From the NCBI RefSeq assembly GCF_002750975.1, contig NZ_PEJS01000001.1, positions 1,674,001 to 1,738,000 of the forward strand: a stretch of DNA of 64,000 nucleotides, read 5' to 3'. This document shows, piece after piece, positions 8,104-18,950 of the stretch (position 1 is the stretch's first letter; each line of letters opens with the position of its first letter). A model generated the notes under the pieces. That model did not search any database. It was not told where the DNA came from and saw only the letters and a list, made by a program, of their open reading frames with translations. The position numbers and the translations under genes were made by a program. This stretch comes from Stenotrophomonas indicatrix. Lineage in GTDB: Bacteria > Pseudomonadota > Gammaproteobacteria > Xanthomonadales > Xanthomonadaceae.

Positions 8104-8685
8104 TCAACGTGCGCGCGCACCCAACTCCGCAGCCAGCGCCAACCAGCGTTCGCGCTGTTGCGGCGTGCTGCTGCGTACCGGGCCCAGCCGGCTGACGCGC
8201 ACCGGGCGGATGCCGCAGAACTCAAGGATGGTGGCGCGGATCTGGGTGATGCCCGGGTCGCGGTAGATCCAGCGGTAGTACCAGGGCGGCGTATCCAGCG
8301 TGGTGATGACCCGCGCGCTGCGCCCCGCCAGCAGCCGGTCCCACCACACCGAATCGCGCCGGTAGCGAAAAGCAAAGCCCGGCAGCAGCACGCGGTCGAA
8401 GAAGCCCTTCAGCAGTGCCGGCATCGCGCCCCACCACGTCGGGTAGACCAGCACCAGGTGATCGCAGGCCTGGATCGCGTCTGCTGCATCCTGCAGGTCG
8501 GTTTCCAACGGCTGGATCTGGCGATAACCGTGGCGCAGCACCGGGTCGAACTGCAGTTCACCCAGGGCGATCAAGTGCACGCGGTGGCCGGCGTTGCGGG
8601 CGGCGGTCGCGTAGCGCTGGGCGAGGGCGCCGCACAGGCTGTCGCGGTCGGGATGGCCAAGCAGGATCAGGATGGAGCGGGACAC
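8104..8685 (-). CDS. NAD(P)H-dependent flavin oxidoreductase, flavodoxin-like fold (MdaB/quinone-reductase family)
   Basis: 193 residues. The N-terminus SILILLGHPDRDSLCGALAQ is the FMN/FAD-binding loop typical of this family, and LVYPTWWGAMPALLKGFFDRVLLPGFAF is its hallmark second motif. These cytosolic flavoproteins reduce quinones or nitro compounds by two electrons and often protect against oxidative stress. The gene follows a MerR-family regulator on the same strand with a 55-base gap, so the pair probably forms a regulated unit. The physiological substrate is not evident. Confidence 0.88.
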   Translation of the reverse strand: MSRSILILLGHPDRDSLCGALAQRYATAARNAGHRVHLIALGELQFDPVLRHGYRQIQPLETDLQDAADAIQACDHLVLVYPTWWGAMPALLKGFFDRVLLPGFAFRYRRDSVWWDRLLAGRSARVITTLDTPPWYYRWIYRDPGITQIRATILEFCGIRPVRVSRLGPVRSSTPQQRERWLALAAELGARAR

Positions 8686-8740
8686 GGCAGTCTCGGAGGC
8701 TGGAAGGCGACCGACGTTGCGCTATGCCCCAAGGGCAGAG

Positions 8741-9136
8741 TCAAACCCCGCCGGGGCAGCCAGCGGGGGCCAGCACGCAGGGACCATCGCCCTGTTGCAG
8801 CCATTGCCGCAGCTCGTCAGCCACATGCAGCAGCTCGATCTCGGTGCGGGCAAGGCGCTCGCGCTCGGCGGCAATCGCAGTGCGCTGGCGTTCCAGCAGG
8901 GCGAGCACGGCTGGCCAGTCCAGCTGGCCGTCGCCGCGCTGCAGGCGGGTGATGGCGGCCAAGCCGATGCCCAGCCCCAGTGCCTGTCGGATCAGCTGCA
9001 CCCAGGCCACGTCCTGCTCGCTGTAGTCGCGATAGCGGTTCAGGCGCGGCACTGGCGGCAGCAGGCCGCGTGCCTCGTACAGGCGGATGGCCTTGGCGCT
9101 GGCGCCGGTGCGGCGGGCGACTTCGGAAATGCGCAC
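8741..9136 (-). CDS. MerR-family transcriptional regulator
   Basis: 131 residues from a GTG start at 9136. The winged-helix motif RISEVARRTGASAKAIRLYEARGLLPPVPRLNRYRDY occupies residues 2-38, followed by the family's coiled-coil dimerisation helix (residues 75-115). The short C-terminus LQQGDGPCVLAPAGCPGGV has two Cys that could be metal- or redox-sensing, but no CueR- or SoxR-type motif is exact. The longer reading frame upstream lies antisense to dapB and is not coding. It sits directly upstream of the oxidoreductase gene and probably controls it. No signal molecule can be assigned. Confidence 0.87.
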   Translation of the reverse strand: MRISEVARRTGASAKAIRLYEARGLLPPVPRLNRYRDYSEQDVAWVQLIRQALGLGIGLAAITRLQRGDGQLDWPAVLALLERQRTAIAAERERLARTEIELLHVADELRQWLQQGDGPCVLAPAGCPGGV

Positions 9137-9295
9137 CGTTTCAGCCCTGCATCCGCGCAGGCGGCATGACGGCGTCAGCGCTTGGCGCGGGCGGTTTGCA
9201 AAGGTGCATGAGGTGCGGGCCAGCGCTTGAAGGGGCACGCAGCGTAGCAGCGACAGTGCTTGCCGGACCATGCGTGCTGCCGCTAGCCTGCGTGC

Positions 9296-10024
9296 ATGAA
9301 CCAGACTCCCCTGCGATTGCTTATTCACGGCGCCTCCGGGCGCATGGGCCAAGCCCTGTTGCGGCTGGCCGCCGAACATCCTGATTCCCTGCAGATCGTC
9401 GCTGCGGTGACCGGCCGCGCGCCGGCGCAGCGGGTGATCGACGGCGTGCCGTTCTTCGCGGCCAGCGAGCTGCCGGGGGCGCCGGTGTTCGATGTGGCGA
9501 TCGACTTCAGCCTGCCCGAGGGCTTCGATGCGCTGCTGGCACTGTGCGTGGAGCGCGGTGCGGGACTGGTATCGGGCACCACCGGCATCTCCAGCGCGCA
9601 GCGCCAGGCACTGGAAGCAGCGGCGGCGAAGATCCCGCTGGTGTGGGCGTCGAACTTCAGCTTGGGCGTGGCGGTGCTCGATGAGCTGGTGGAACGTGCG
9701 GCGCAGGCGCTGGCCGGTTGGAACTGCGACATCGTCGAATCGCACCATACGCAGAAGAAGGACGCGCCCTCGGGCACGGCGTTGACCTTGGGCGCCGCGG
9801 CGCAGCGGGGCGGCGCCGAGCCGCAGTACGCCAGCCTGCGCGCCGGAGACATCGTCGGCGAGCATCTGGTGCAGTTCACCGGGCTGGGCGAGCGCATCGA
9901 ACTGGTGCACCGGGCCACCAACCGCGACATCTTCGCCCGCGGGGCGCTGTTTGCTGCTCGCCAGCTGCAGGGTCGGGCGGCTGGCAGCTACCGGGTGCGG
10001 GACCTGCTGGACGGGCCCCTGTAA
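9296..10024 (+). CDS. dapB: 4-hydroxy-tetrahydrodipicolinate reductase
   Basis: 242 residues. DapB reduces 4-hydroxy-tetrahydrodipicolinate with NAD(P)H on the way to diaminopimelate and lysine. The Rossmann motif IHGASGRMGQ is at residues 10-19, the conserved SNFSLGV segment is in the middle, and the catalytic signature ESHHTQKKDAPSGTA carries the active-site His and Lys. It is somewhat shorter than the E. coli enzyme (273). It precedes carA, as in other Xanthomonadaceae. Two inverted SMAG repeats directly downstream probably shape the 3' end of its transcript. Confidence 0.95.
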   Translation: MNQTPLRLLIHGASGRMGQALLRLAAEHPDSLQIVAAVTGRAPAQRVIDGVPFFAASELPGAPVFDVAIDFSLPEGFDALLALCVERGAGLVSGTTGISSAQRQALEAAAAKIPLVWASNFSLGVAVLDELVERAAQALAGWNCDIVESHHTQKKDAPSGTALTLGAAAQRGGAEPQYASLRAGDIVGEHLVQFTGLGERIELVHRATNRDIFARGALFAARQLQGRAAGSYRVRDLLDGPL

Positions 10025-10027
10025 ACG

Positions 10028-10086
10028 GTAGCGCCGGGCCATGCCCGGCGTCGGTGGCAGATCCGCCGGGCATGGCCCGGCGCTAC
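10028..10086. repeat. Head-to-head pair of SMAG elements downstream of dapB
   Basis: GTAGCGCCGGGCCATGCCCG at 10028-10050 on the plus strand faces its inverse at 10064-10086, with 13 bases between. The pair can also fold into one long cruciform. It is placed between the dapB stop and the carA leader. Confidence 0.88.
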
Positions 10087-10181
10087 CCTTGGGTGCCTGC
10101 ATACGGCCCCGGATTGAAATGAATGCGCAATCGCCTGTTCATGAATGGCGATAACCGCTGGCGCGAGCGCCCCGGCACCGC

Positions 10182-10246
10182 TACAATTCGCACTCGCCGA
10201 ATCACGAAAGCCGGACCGGTCCCAGACCGTACGTCCGCGCTTTTTT
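10182..10246 (+). promoter_or_regulatory. Possible promoter element and attenuator in the carA leader
   Basis: A TACAAT -10-like hexamer lies at 10182-10187 without a convincing -35. Downstream, CGGAC (10212-10216) and GGT (10218-10220) can pair with ACC (10226-10228) and GTCCG (10233-10237). Six T residues follow at 10241-10246, giving a terminator-like structure about 70 bases before the carA start. Attenuation in the carA leader is known in Pseudomonas; its use here is inferred. Confidence 0.45.
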
Positions 10247-10313
10247 GCAACCGGATTTCCGTGAAGCGCAGGCGTGACTTCGGCACCCCCTCGGTAGCCA
10301 AAGTGAGAATTCC

Positions 10314-11444
10314 GTGACCCAAGCCGCAATCCTCGTCCTCGAAGACGGCACCGTATTCGAGGGCGAATCCGTAGGCGCGCCCGGCCTGTCCGTCGGTGAA
10401 GTGGTGTTCAACACCGCCATGACCGGCTACCAGGAAGTGTTGACCGACCCGTCCTACGCCCGGCAGATGGTCACGCTGACCTATCCGCACATTGGCAACA
10501 CCGGCATGACCGACCAGGACGATGAAGCGTCCAAGGTGTGGTCGGCCGGCCTGATCGTGCGCGACGTACCGCGCCGCCCGAGCAGCTGGCGCAGCCAGGT
10601 GTCGCTGCAGGACTGGCTGATCCAGCGTGGCGTGGTCGCCATCACCGGCATCGACACCCGCAAGCTGACCCGCATCCTGCGCGAGAAGGGCGCCCAGAAC
10701 GGCGCGCTGATGGCCGGCGACGGCATCGATGTGGAAAAGGCACTGGAAGCGGCCCGCAAGTTCCCGGGCCTGAAGGGCATGGATCTGGCCAAGGTCGTGA
10801 CTACCGACAAGACCTACGTCTGGACCGAGGGCCAGCTGGACCTGGATGCCAACGCCTTCGTCAGCGTGCCGGCCCAGTACAAGGTCGTGGCGTACGACTT
10901 CGGCGTGAAGACCAACATCCTGCGCATGCTGGCCGAGCGCGGCTGCGAGGTCACCGTGGTGCCGGCGCAGACCCCGGCCGCTGAAGTGCTGGCGCTGAAG
11001 CCGGACGGCGTGTTCCTGTCCAACGGCCCGGGTGACCCGGAACCGTGCGACTACGCGATCGCCGCGATCAAGACCTTCATCGACGTGAAGATCCCGACCT
11101 TCGGTATCTGCCTGGGCCATCAGCTGCTGGGCCTGGCCTCGGGCGCGAAGACGATCAAGATGGGCCATGGCCACCACGGCGCGAACCATCCGGTGCAGGA
11201 CCTGGACAGCGGCCGGGTGATGATCACCTCGCAGAACCACGGCTTCGCGGTCGATGAAGCCAGTCTGCCGCCCACGCTGCGGGTGACCCACCGTTCGCTG
11301 TTCGACGGCACCAACCAGGGCATCGCCCGCACCGATGTGCCGGCGTTCTCGTTCCAGGGCCACCCGGAAGCCTCGCCGGGCCCGCATGACGTCGGTCCGC
11401 TGTTCGATCGTTTTGTGACCCTGATGGCCGAGGCCAAGGCTTGA
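10314..11444 (+). CDS. carA: Carbamoyl-phosphate synthase small (glutaminase) subunit
   Basis: 376 residues from a GTG start. The subunit hydrolyses glutamine and channels ammonia to CarB for arginine and pyrimidine synthesis. The N-terminal CarA-specific domain ([11 protein letters not shown]..., [17 protein letters not shown]) is followed by a class-I glutamine amidotransferase domain. That domain has SNGPGDP, the nucleophile Cys in [11 protein letters not shown], and the His/Glu pair in [11 protein letters not shown]. The gene overlaps the next small gene by one base. The 5' leader carries a terminator-like hairpin. Operon order carA-orf-carB-greA matches that reported for Pseudomonas aeruginosa. 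Confidence 0.97.
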   Translation: MTQAAILVLEDGTVFEGESVGAPGLSVGEVVFNTAMTGYQEVLTDPSYARQMVTLTYPHIGNTGMTDQDDEASKVWSAGLIVRDVPRRPSSWRSQVSLQDWLIQRGVVAITGIDTRKLTRILREKGAQNGALMAGDGIDVEKALEAARKFPGLKGMDLAKVVTTDKTYVWTEGQLDLDANAFVSVPAQYKVVAYDFGVKTNILRMLAERGCEVTVVPAQTPAAEVLALKPDGVFLSNGPGDPEPCDYAIAAIKTFIDVKIPTFGICLGHQLLGLASGAKTIKMGHGHHGANHPVQDLDSGRVMITSQNHGFAVDEASLPPTLRVTHRSLFDGTNQGIARTDVPAFSFQGHPEASPGPHDVGPLFDRFVTLMAEAKA

Positions 11445-11992
11445 TGCGCAGCGCCGCTCTGCTGCTGTCGCTGTGCTGCGCCGCGGGTGCGGCACAGGCT
11501 GCGCCGGCGTCCGCTGCGGACATGGACGCGCTGCTGCACACGTTGAAGAAGGACTCGGTCGGTGCGTCGTCGGCGGCGATGATGGTCGAGGAGGTGCCAA
11601 CGCTCAAAGCGCTGGCCGAAAGCGATCGCCAATGCGCCCGCACCTCCATCCAGTCGTTCTTCTACGTTCATGCGCGCCAGTCGTTGATCAACAGCCTTGG
11701 CGAGGACGGTGACGTGATCGTCGCGGACTGGTCGCGCTTCCTGGCCACACCGTCCGGAAAGGGTTACCTGATCCTCACCCGTGCGCTCCCGGAGTCGGCA
11801 GCGGACGCGTCGGTCAACGTCAACGACGAGGCGTACGCCGCCGGATTCGACGCCTTTCTCGGCAGTACGTCCTTCAAGCGCCTGGATGCTGGTTTCGATG
11901 CAATGAGCGTCCCTGACGAATTTGCGGTGAAACTGAGCCAGGGATTGCAGGACCAGTGCGGGATTGCGCTGAAACCCGAAGAGATTTCCTGA
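11444..11992 (+). CDS. Small secreted protein of unknown function inside the car operon
   Basis: 182 residues; the ATG at 11444 shares one base with the carA stop. Residues 1-21 ([21 protein letters not shown]) form a typical signal peptide with a likely cut after AQA, so the product is probably periplasmic. The rest is mostly helical and soluble, without a domain I recognise. Its only Cys in the mature part are near ALAESDRQCARTS and at LQDQCGIALK. A gene between carA and carB is also found in Pseudomonas, but whether the two are homologous cannot be judged here. Co-transcription with carAB is near certain from spacing; the link to carbamoyl phosphate is unknown. Confidence 0.85.
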   Translation: MRSAALLLSLCCAAGAAQAAPASAADMDALLHTLKKDSVGASSAAMMVEEVPTLKALAESDRQCARTSIQSFFYVHARQSLINSLGEDGDVIVADWSRFLATPSGKGYLILTRALPESAADASVNVNDEAYAAGFDAFLGSTSFKRLDAGFDAMSVPDEFAVKLSQGLQDQCGIALKPEEIS

Positions 11993-12046
11993 TCGACAGC
12001 GTGCGATCACTCCCCCTTGTCACGCTGTACTGACTTAGAGAAGAAA

Positions 12047-15285
<3,239 letters not shown>

Positions 15286-15289
<4 letters not shown>

Positions 15290-15762
15290 GAGCACCCATC
15301 ACGATGAAGGGCGCGCAGCGTCTGCGCGACGAACTGGATCACCTGAAGTCGGTCAAGCGTCCGAAGGTGATTGCCGCGATCGCCGAAGCGCGCGAGCACG
15401 GCGACCTGAAGGAGAACGCCGAGTACCACGCCGCGCGCGAGGAACAGGGCTTCATCGAAGGCCGCATCAAGCAGCTGGAAGGCGAGCTGTCGCACGCCGA
15501 GATCATCGACGTGAGCAAGCTCAATGCAGGCTCCAAGGTGGTGTTCGGGGCCAGCGTGATCCTGGCCGACGTGGAATCGGACGAAGAGAAGAAGTACCAG
15601 ATCGTTGGTGATCTGGAAGCGGACATCAAACTCGGCCTGATCGCGATTTCCTCGCCGGTCGCCCGCGCGATGATCGGCAAGCTGGAAGGTGACTCGATCG
15701 TGATCGATGCGCCGGCCGGCCAGCGCGAGTACGAGATCGTCAGCGTCAGCTACCAGGACTGA
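15286..15762 (+). CDS. greA: Transcription elongation factor GreA
   Basis: 158 residues, the standard length. The N-terminal coiled coil (to about residue 75) has the tip motif [20 protein letters not shown], whose acidic residues stimulate RNA cleavage by backtracked RNA polymerase. The C-terminal FKBP-like domain follows ([15 protein letters not shown] to the end). The start ATG overlaps the carB stop (ATGA). A carAB-greA arrangement is also known in Pseudomonas. Confidence 0.97.
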
Positions 15763-15765
15763 TCC

Positions 15766-16686
15766 GTGGCGACGGCAACCCTGCTGTTGCCGGCACGCAG
15801 CCGCTTTGCGGTGGCTGCATTGCCGGATGACGTGGCGCGCGCCCTGGGCCGCGCCACCACCTCGCAGGGCGACGCCGGTGAACGCGCGCAGCTGCTGCGC
15901 CACTTCACGGTGGCCGCGCCGCACTGGCCGGTGGCCGCATTGACCCGCCAGCGTGACGTCGGTGATGCCGCCGGCGCCTGCTGGCTGCGTGCCGATCCGG
16001 CCTGCATGGTGCCGGACATGCATGGCGCGCGGATGATGGGCCACGGCGAAACGCTGCGGCCCAGCCTGGCCGATACGCTGGCGTTGCTGCCCGTGCTGCA
16101 GCCGCTGTTTGCGGATGCAGGCTTCGTGCTGGATGCACCCGATCCGTCACGCTGGTACCTGCGCCTGCCCATCGGTACTGAACTGCCGGAGTTCGACAGC
16201 CCCGACGAGGTGCTGGGTGATGACCTGTTCTTGCACCTGCCGCCGGGCGAGGCGGGCCGTCGCTGGCGCGCACTGATGACCGAAGCGCAGGTGCTGCTGC
16301 ACACCCACTCGTGGAACCAGCAGCGCGCCGCGCAGGGCCAGCAGCCGATCAATTCGCTGTGGTTCTGGGGTGGTGGCGTGATGCCGGTATCGGTGGCCAC
16401 GCCGCACGCGCAGGTGCGCAGCCGCGATGCGCTGCTGCAGGGTCTGGCCCAGGCCGCAGGTGTCGCGGTGGATGGCGAGCAGTCGGTCGATGCACTGGTC
16501 GACCTGCGCCAGCTGCGCTCGCTGCAGCAGCTGGGCAACGATGCAATCCGGCCGCTGCTGGCCGCGCTCAAGCGTGGCGAGCTGCAGCGGCTGGTGCTGG
16601 ATTTCGAGGACGGCCTGCAGTTCCAGCTGGATCGCGGCCAGCGCTGGCAGTTCTGGAAGAAGCCACGGCAGCTTCACGACGCCTGA
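15766..16686 (+). CDS. rpfE: RpfE-like protein (phosphoglycerate-mutase-like conserved protein of the rpf region)
   Basis: 306 residues from a GTG three bases after the greA stop, so it ends the car-greA operon. No catalytic motif I can name is visible. Notable segments are WLRADPACMVPDMHGARMMG, the acidic middle LPEFDSPDEVLGDDLFLHLPPG and the C-terminal INSLWFWGGGVMP. The INSLWFWGGG motif and the position between greA and recJ match the gene called rpfE in Xanthomonas, described as affecting extracellular enzymes and polysaccharide. The name is therefore based on synteny and overall look. No signal peptide or membrane segment is seen. Confidence 0.65.
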   Translation: MATATLLLPARSRFAVAALPDDVARALGRATTSQGDAGERAQLLRHFTVAAPHWPVAALTRQRDVGDAAGACWLRADPACMVPDMHGARMMGHGETLRPSLADTLALLPVLQPLFADAGFVLDAPDPSRWYLRLPIGTELPEFDSPDEVLGDDLFLHLPPGEAGRRWRALMTEAQVLLHTHSWNQQRAAQGQQPINSLWFWGGGVMPVSVATPHAQVRSRDALLQGLAQAAGVAVDGEQSVDALVDLRQLRSLQQLGNDAIRPLLAALKRGELQRLVLDFEDGLQFQLDRGQRWQFWKKPRQLHDA

Positions 16687-16693
16687 CGTGGTG

Positions 16694-16716
16694 GTAGCGC
16701 CGGGCTATGCCCGGCG
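16694..16716 (+). repeat. SMAG element
   Basis: GTAGCGCCGGGCTATGCCCG plus the rest of the stem, in the 36-base gap between the convergent rpfE and DUF1176 genes. The element fills most of the gap and may act as a two-way transcript end. Confidence 0.85.
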
Positions 16717-16722
16717 GATGCC

Positions 16723-17772
16723 CTAGCGCAATTCCGTAACGTAGGTCGGCAGTTGCCAGTGGCGCTGACCGGCGCCCAGGCAGTGCCGGCCGACGAAGGT
16801 TGCCGCCAGCACCAGGCGGGCTCCATCCCAGGCCCAATGCCGGTCTGTCCCGCAGCGGTCCGTAGCGCTTGCAAGGCCTTCTTCAAGGAACACGGCGTGC
16901 GGGTAGAGCGGGAACAGCGTGGATGCGGTGATCGGCACGGGCGCAAAGGGCGTTCGGTCGCGGATCACCCAGCTGCCGGCTGGCCGGATGTAGCGGCCGG
17001 TCGTGCAGTTCAACATCGCCAGCACATGCGTTGCATCGATCCGCTCGATGCGCAGGTAGCGGGAAGAGGCTGCAGCGCAACCCGCGCCGGCCTCGGCGCG
17101 CGGTAGCAGCGCTTGCAGTAGATCGGCACGTTCGGCCAGCGCGGCATCCTCGTCGTGGGCTTCAACCAGCAGCGGTGGCGGCACCAGGCGAGGTGCCACC
17201 CGTGCGGCCGGCACCTGCGATTCCGGCCGCAAACCCTTGCCCACCAACGCCCCTGGGGTGTGCAAGCGGCCCTGTGCCTCGTCCATCTTCAGCAGCAGTG
17301 CGGCATTACCGCTCTCTGCCAGTGGCCATGCCTGGCCCGCCGTGTCGGTCATCCTGACCGGCCGCCCGCGCACCAGTGCATCCAGCAGCGCCTGCGCATG
17401 TGGTGGTGCCAGAGCCAGGCCGGCCTCAAGCGCATCCACCGGGCCGATATCACCCAGGTCCGCGCCATCCACATGCAGCCGTAGCCGGCCCTCTGGATGC
17501 ACCCGCGGGCTGCGGGGCGCGCCGTCACTGCCATCAGCCAGCGACAATCGCGCCGTCACGGGGGTGTCTGGTCCAGCGGCACGCTCGATGAGCACGCCCA
17601 GCATCAACGCGGCCGGTGGGCCGAACGCCACCATCCGGCAGGTGCCTGTGTTATCGCATGCCAGGTGTCCGTTCTGTTCAAGGAACGTGAACTGCGCGGG
17701 CGTGCCGGCGAAGCTGACAGGTGCCAGCATCAGTGACGCCAGCGCCAGTAGAGGAAATCGAAGCGTAGTCAT
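16723..17772 (-). CDS. DUF1176 secreted protein, copy 1
   Basis: 349 residues. Residues 1-22 (MTTLRFPLLALASLMLAPVSFA) form a signal peptide. The mature part has the DUF1176 pattern: an N-terminal HLACDNTGTCRMVAFG motif with two Cys, a central LLLKMDEAQGRLHTPGALV motif, and a C-terminal HWAWDGARLVLAA...HCLGAGQRHWQLPTYVTELR with further Cys, probably disulfide-bonded in the periplasm. Function unknown. The start at 17772 gives the signal peptide; a longer frame runs into the neighbour. It lies 16 bases after a second copy and shares its ending; a third copy lies beyond recJ. Confidence 0.85.
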   Translation of the reverse strand: MTTLRFPLLALASLMLAPVSFAGTPAQFTFLEQNGHLACDNTGTCRMVAFGPPAALMLGVLIERAAGPDTPVTARLSLADGSDGAPRSPRVHPEGRLRLHVDGADLGDIGPVDALEAGLALAPPHAQALLDALVRGRPVRMTDTAGQAWPLAESGNAALLLKMDEAQGRLHTPGALVGKGLRPESQVPAARVAPRLVPPPLLVEAHDEDAALAERADLLQALLPRAEAGAGCAAASSRYLRIERIDATHVLAMLNCTTGRYIRPAGSWVIRDRTPFAPVPITASTLFPLYPHAVFLEEGLASATDRCGTDRHWAWDGARLVLAATFVGRHCLGAGQRHWQLPTYVTELR

Positions 17773-17788
17773 GTTCCAGGTTTCCGGG

Positions 17789-18829
17789 TCAGCGGACCGT
17801 GCTGACAAGCGTCGGCAGCGTCCAGTGCCCGCCCGCCACGCCACGACACAGACCGGTACTGAACGCACTGCTTGGCTGGAATCTGCGGCCATCCCAGGCC
17901 CAGTCCCAGCCGGAAACGCAATCGCCGATGCCGCGGCCCTTGTAGCGCGCGTACAACGTGCGATCGGAGCGCGAGAAGCCTTCTGCCTCCAGCGTGACCG
18001 TCTCAGGTGCGAACGGCGGCTGATCGCGCGCGATCCAGAAGCCATTGCTGTAGTTGTACGCGCCCATCTGGCACAACGCCTGCACCAGCACGTGGTGGTC
18101 GTCCAACCGCTCGATCACCATTTCCGGTGTTCCCTTGTACTCGATCAGGCGCGGACAGTCGTCGTTGTCGCCGAGCGTGGCAATCAGCGCGTCGCGCAGC
18201 GCTTCGCTGCTGCCCAGCCCGCTATCGCCGGGGCGGCCGGCCGCCAGCACACCGCGCACGATCACCGGCTTGGCCACTGCGGCGGGCACGCTCGCTTCGG
18301 CACGCGTGCCGCGGCGTACCAGCGCACCGGGCGTGCCCACGCGCCCTTGGACCTCGTCCATTTTCAGCAGCACCGCGGCGGCACCACGATCGGAAATCGG
18401 CCAGCGCGTGCCCCTGCTGTCGATCACCTCGATACGGGCCTGGCCGGGCAGGGCGGCCAGCAGGCCTTCTACCTGCGCCGGCCGCAGCATCACTGCCTCG
18501 TCGGCCCCGGTGTCCTGCACTGGGCCCAGATCACGGCCGTTCACGTGCAGGCGCATTGAACCTTCAGGCACTGCGCTTTCGCCATCCTCACCGACCCGCA
18601 GCCGCGCCTTCACTGCCGTGCCGGGGCCGCCGGCACGTTCCAGCATCAGGCCCAGCAGGCTGTCCGCCTTCTCAGGGCCGTAGCCGGCTGCACGGCAGGT
18701 GCCGGTGTTGTCGCAGGCCAGGAACCAGTCGTGGTGTACGAACTCGATACCGGGGGTTGGCGGCGTGTTTGCGGCCTGGGAAGCAAGTGGCAGGAGGCTG
18801 GCAAGCAGTACGGACAGCAGGCGGTACAT
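17789..18829 (-). CDS. DUF1176 secreted protein, copy 2
   Basis: 346 residues. A signal peptide (MYRLLSVLLASLLPLASQAA) is followed by the same plan as its neighbours: HHDWFLACDNTGTCRAAGYG, VLLKMDEVQGRVGTPGALVRRGTRAEASVPAAVAKP (about the middle), KGRGIGDCVSGWDWAWDGRRF and GLCRGVAGGHWTLPTLVSTVR at the end. It is closer to copy 3 (20749-21798) than to copy 1, since both have the RAAGY and SVPAAVAKPV segments. It is probably co-transcribed with copy 1 and divergent from recJ. Function unknown; the conserved cysteines suggest a disulfide-stabilised periplasmic protein. Confidence 0.87.
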   Translation of the reverse strand: MYRLLSVLLASLLPLASQAANTPPTPGIEFVHHDWFLACDNTGTCRAAGYGPEKADSLLGLMLERAGGPGTAVKARLRVGEDGESAVPEGSMRLHVNGRDLGPVQDTGADEAVMLRPAQVEGLLAALPGQARIEVIDSRGTRWPISDRGAAAVLLKMDEVQGRVGTPGALVRRGTRAEASVPAAVAKPVIVRGVLAAGRPGDSGLGSSEALRDALIATLGDNDDCPRLIEYKGTPEMVIERLDDHHVLVQALCQMGAYNYSNGFWIARDQPPFAPETVTLEAEGFSRSDRTLYARYKGRGIGDCVSGWDWAWDGRRFQPSSAFSTGLCRGVAGGHWTLPTLVSTVR

Positions 18830-18950
18830 GGCGAATTCCGTTTCAGAAGCGAACAAGCATGGGCGATCGCCACGCCTGCGCCAAGCCCGGAAGAGCCTGG
18901 CGAGCCGAGCGGGGTATCATGCTCGGGTCTTCCGCAACCCGGCGATGCCG

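Noticed and set aside
9937..10102. N-terminal extension of the MerR regulator to 10102
   Set aside because: The added residues are antisense to dapB. The HTH begins at once after the GTG at 9136, as in all MerR proteins.
10123..10317. A 64-codon open frame in the carA leader as a possible leader peptide
   Set aside because: It starts upstream of the likely promoter, overlaps the carA start, and has no ribosome-binding site or amino-acid run typical of attenuator peptides.
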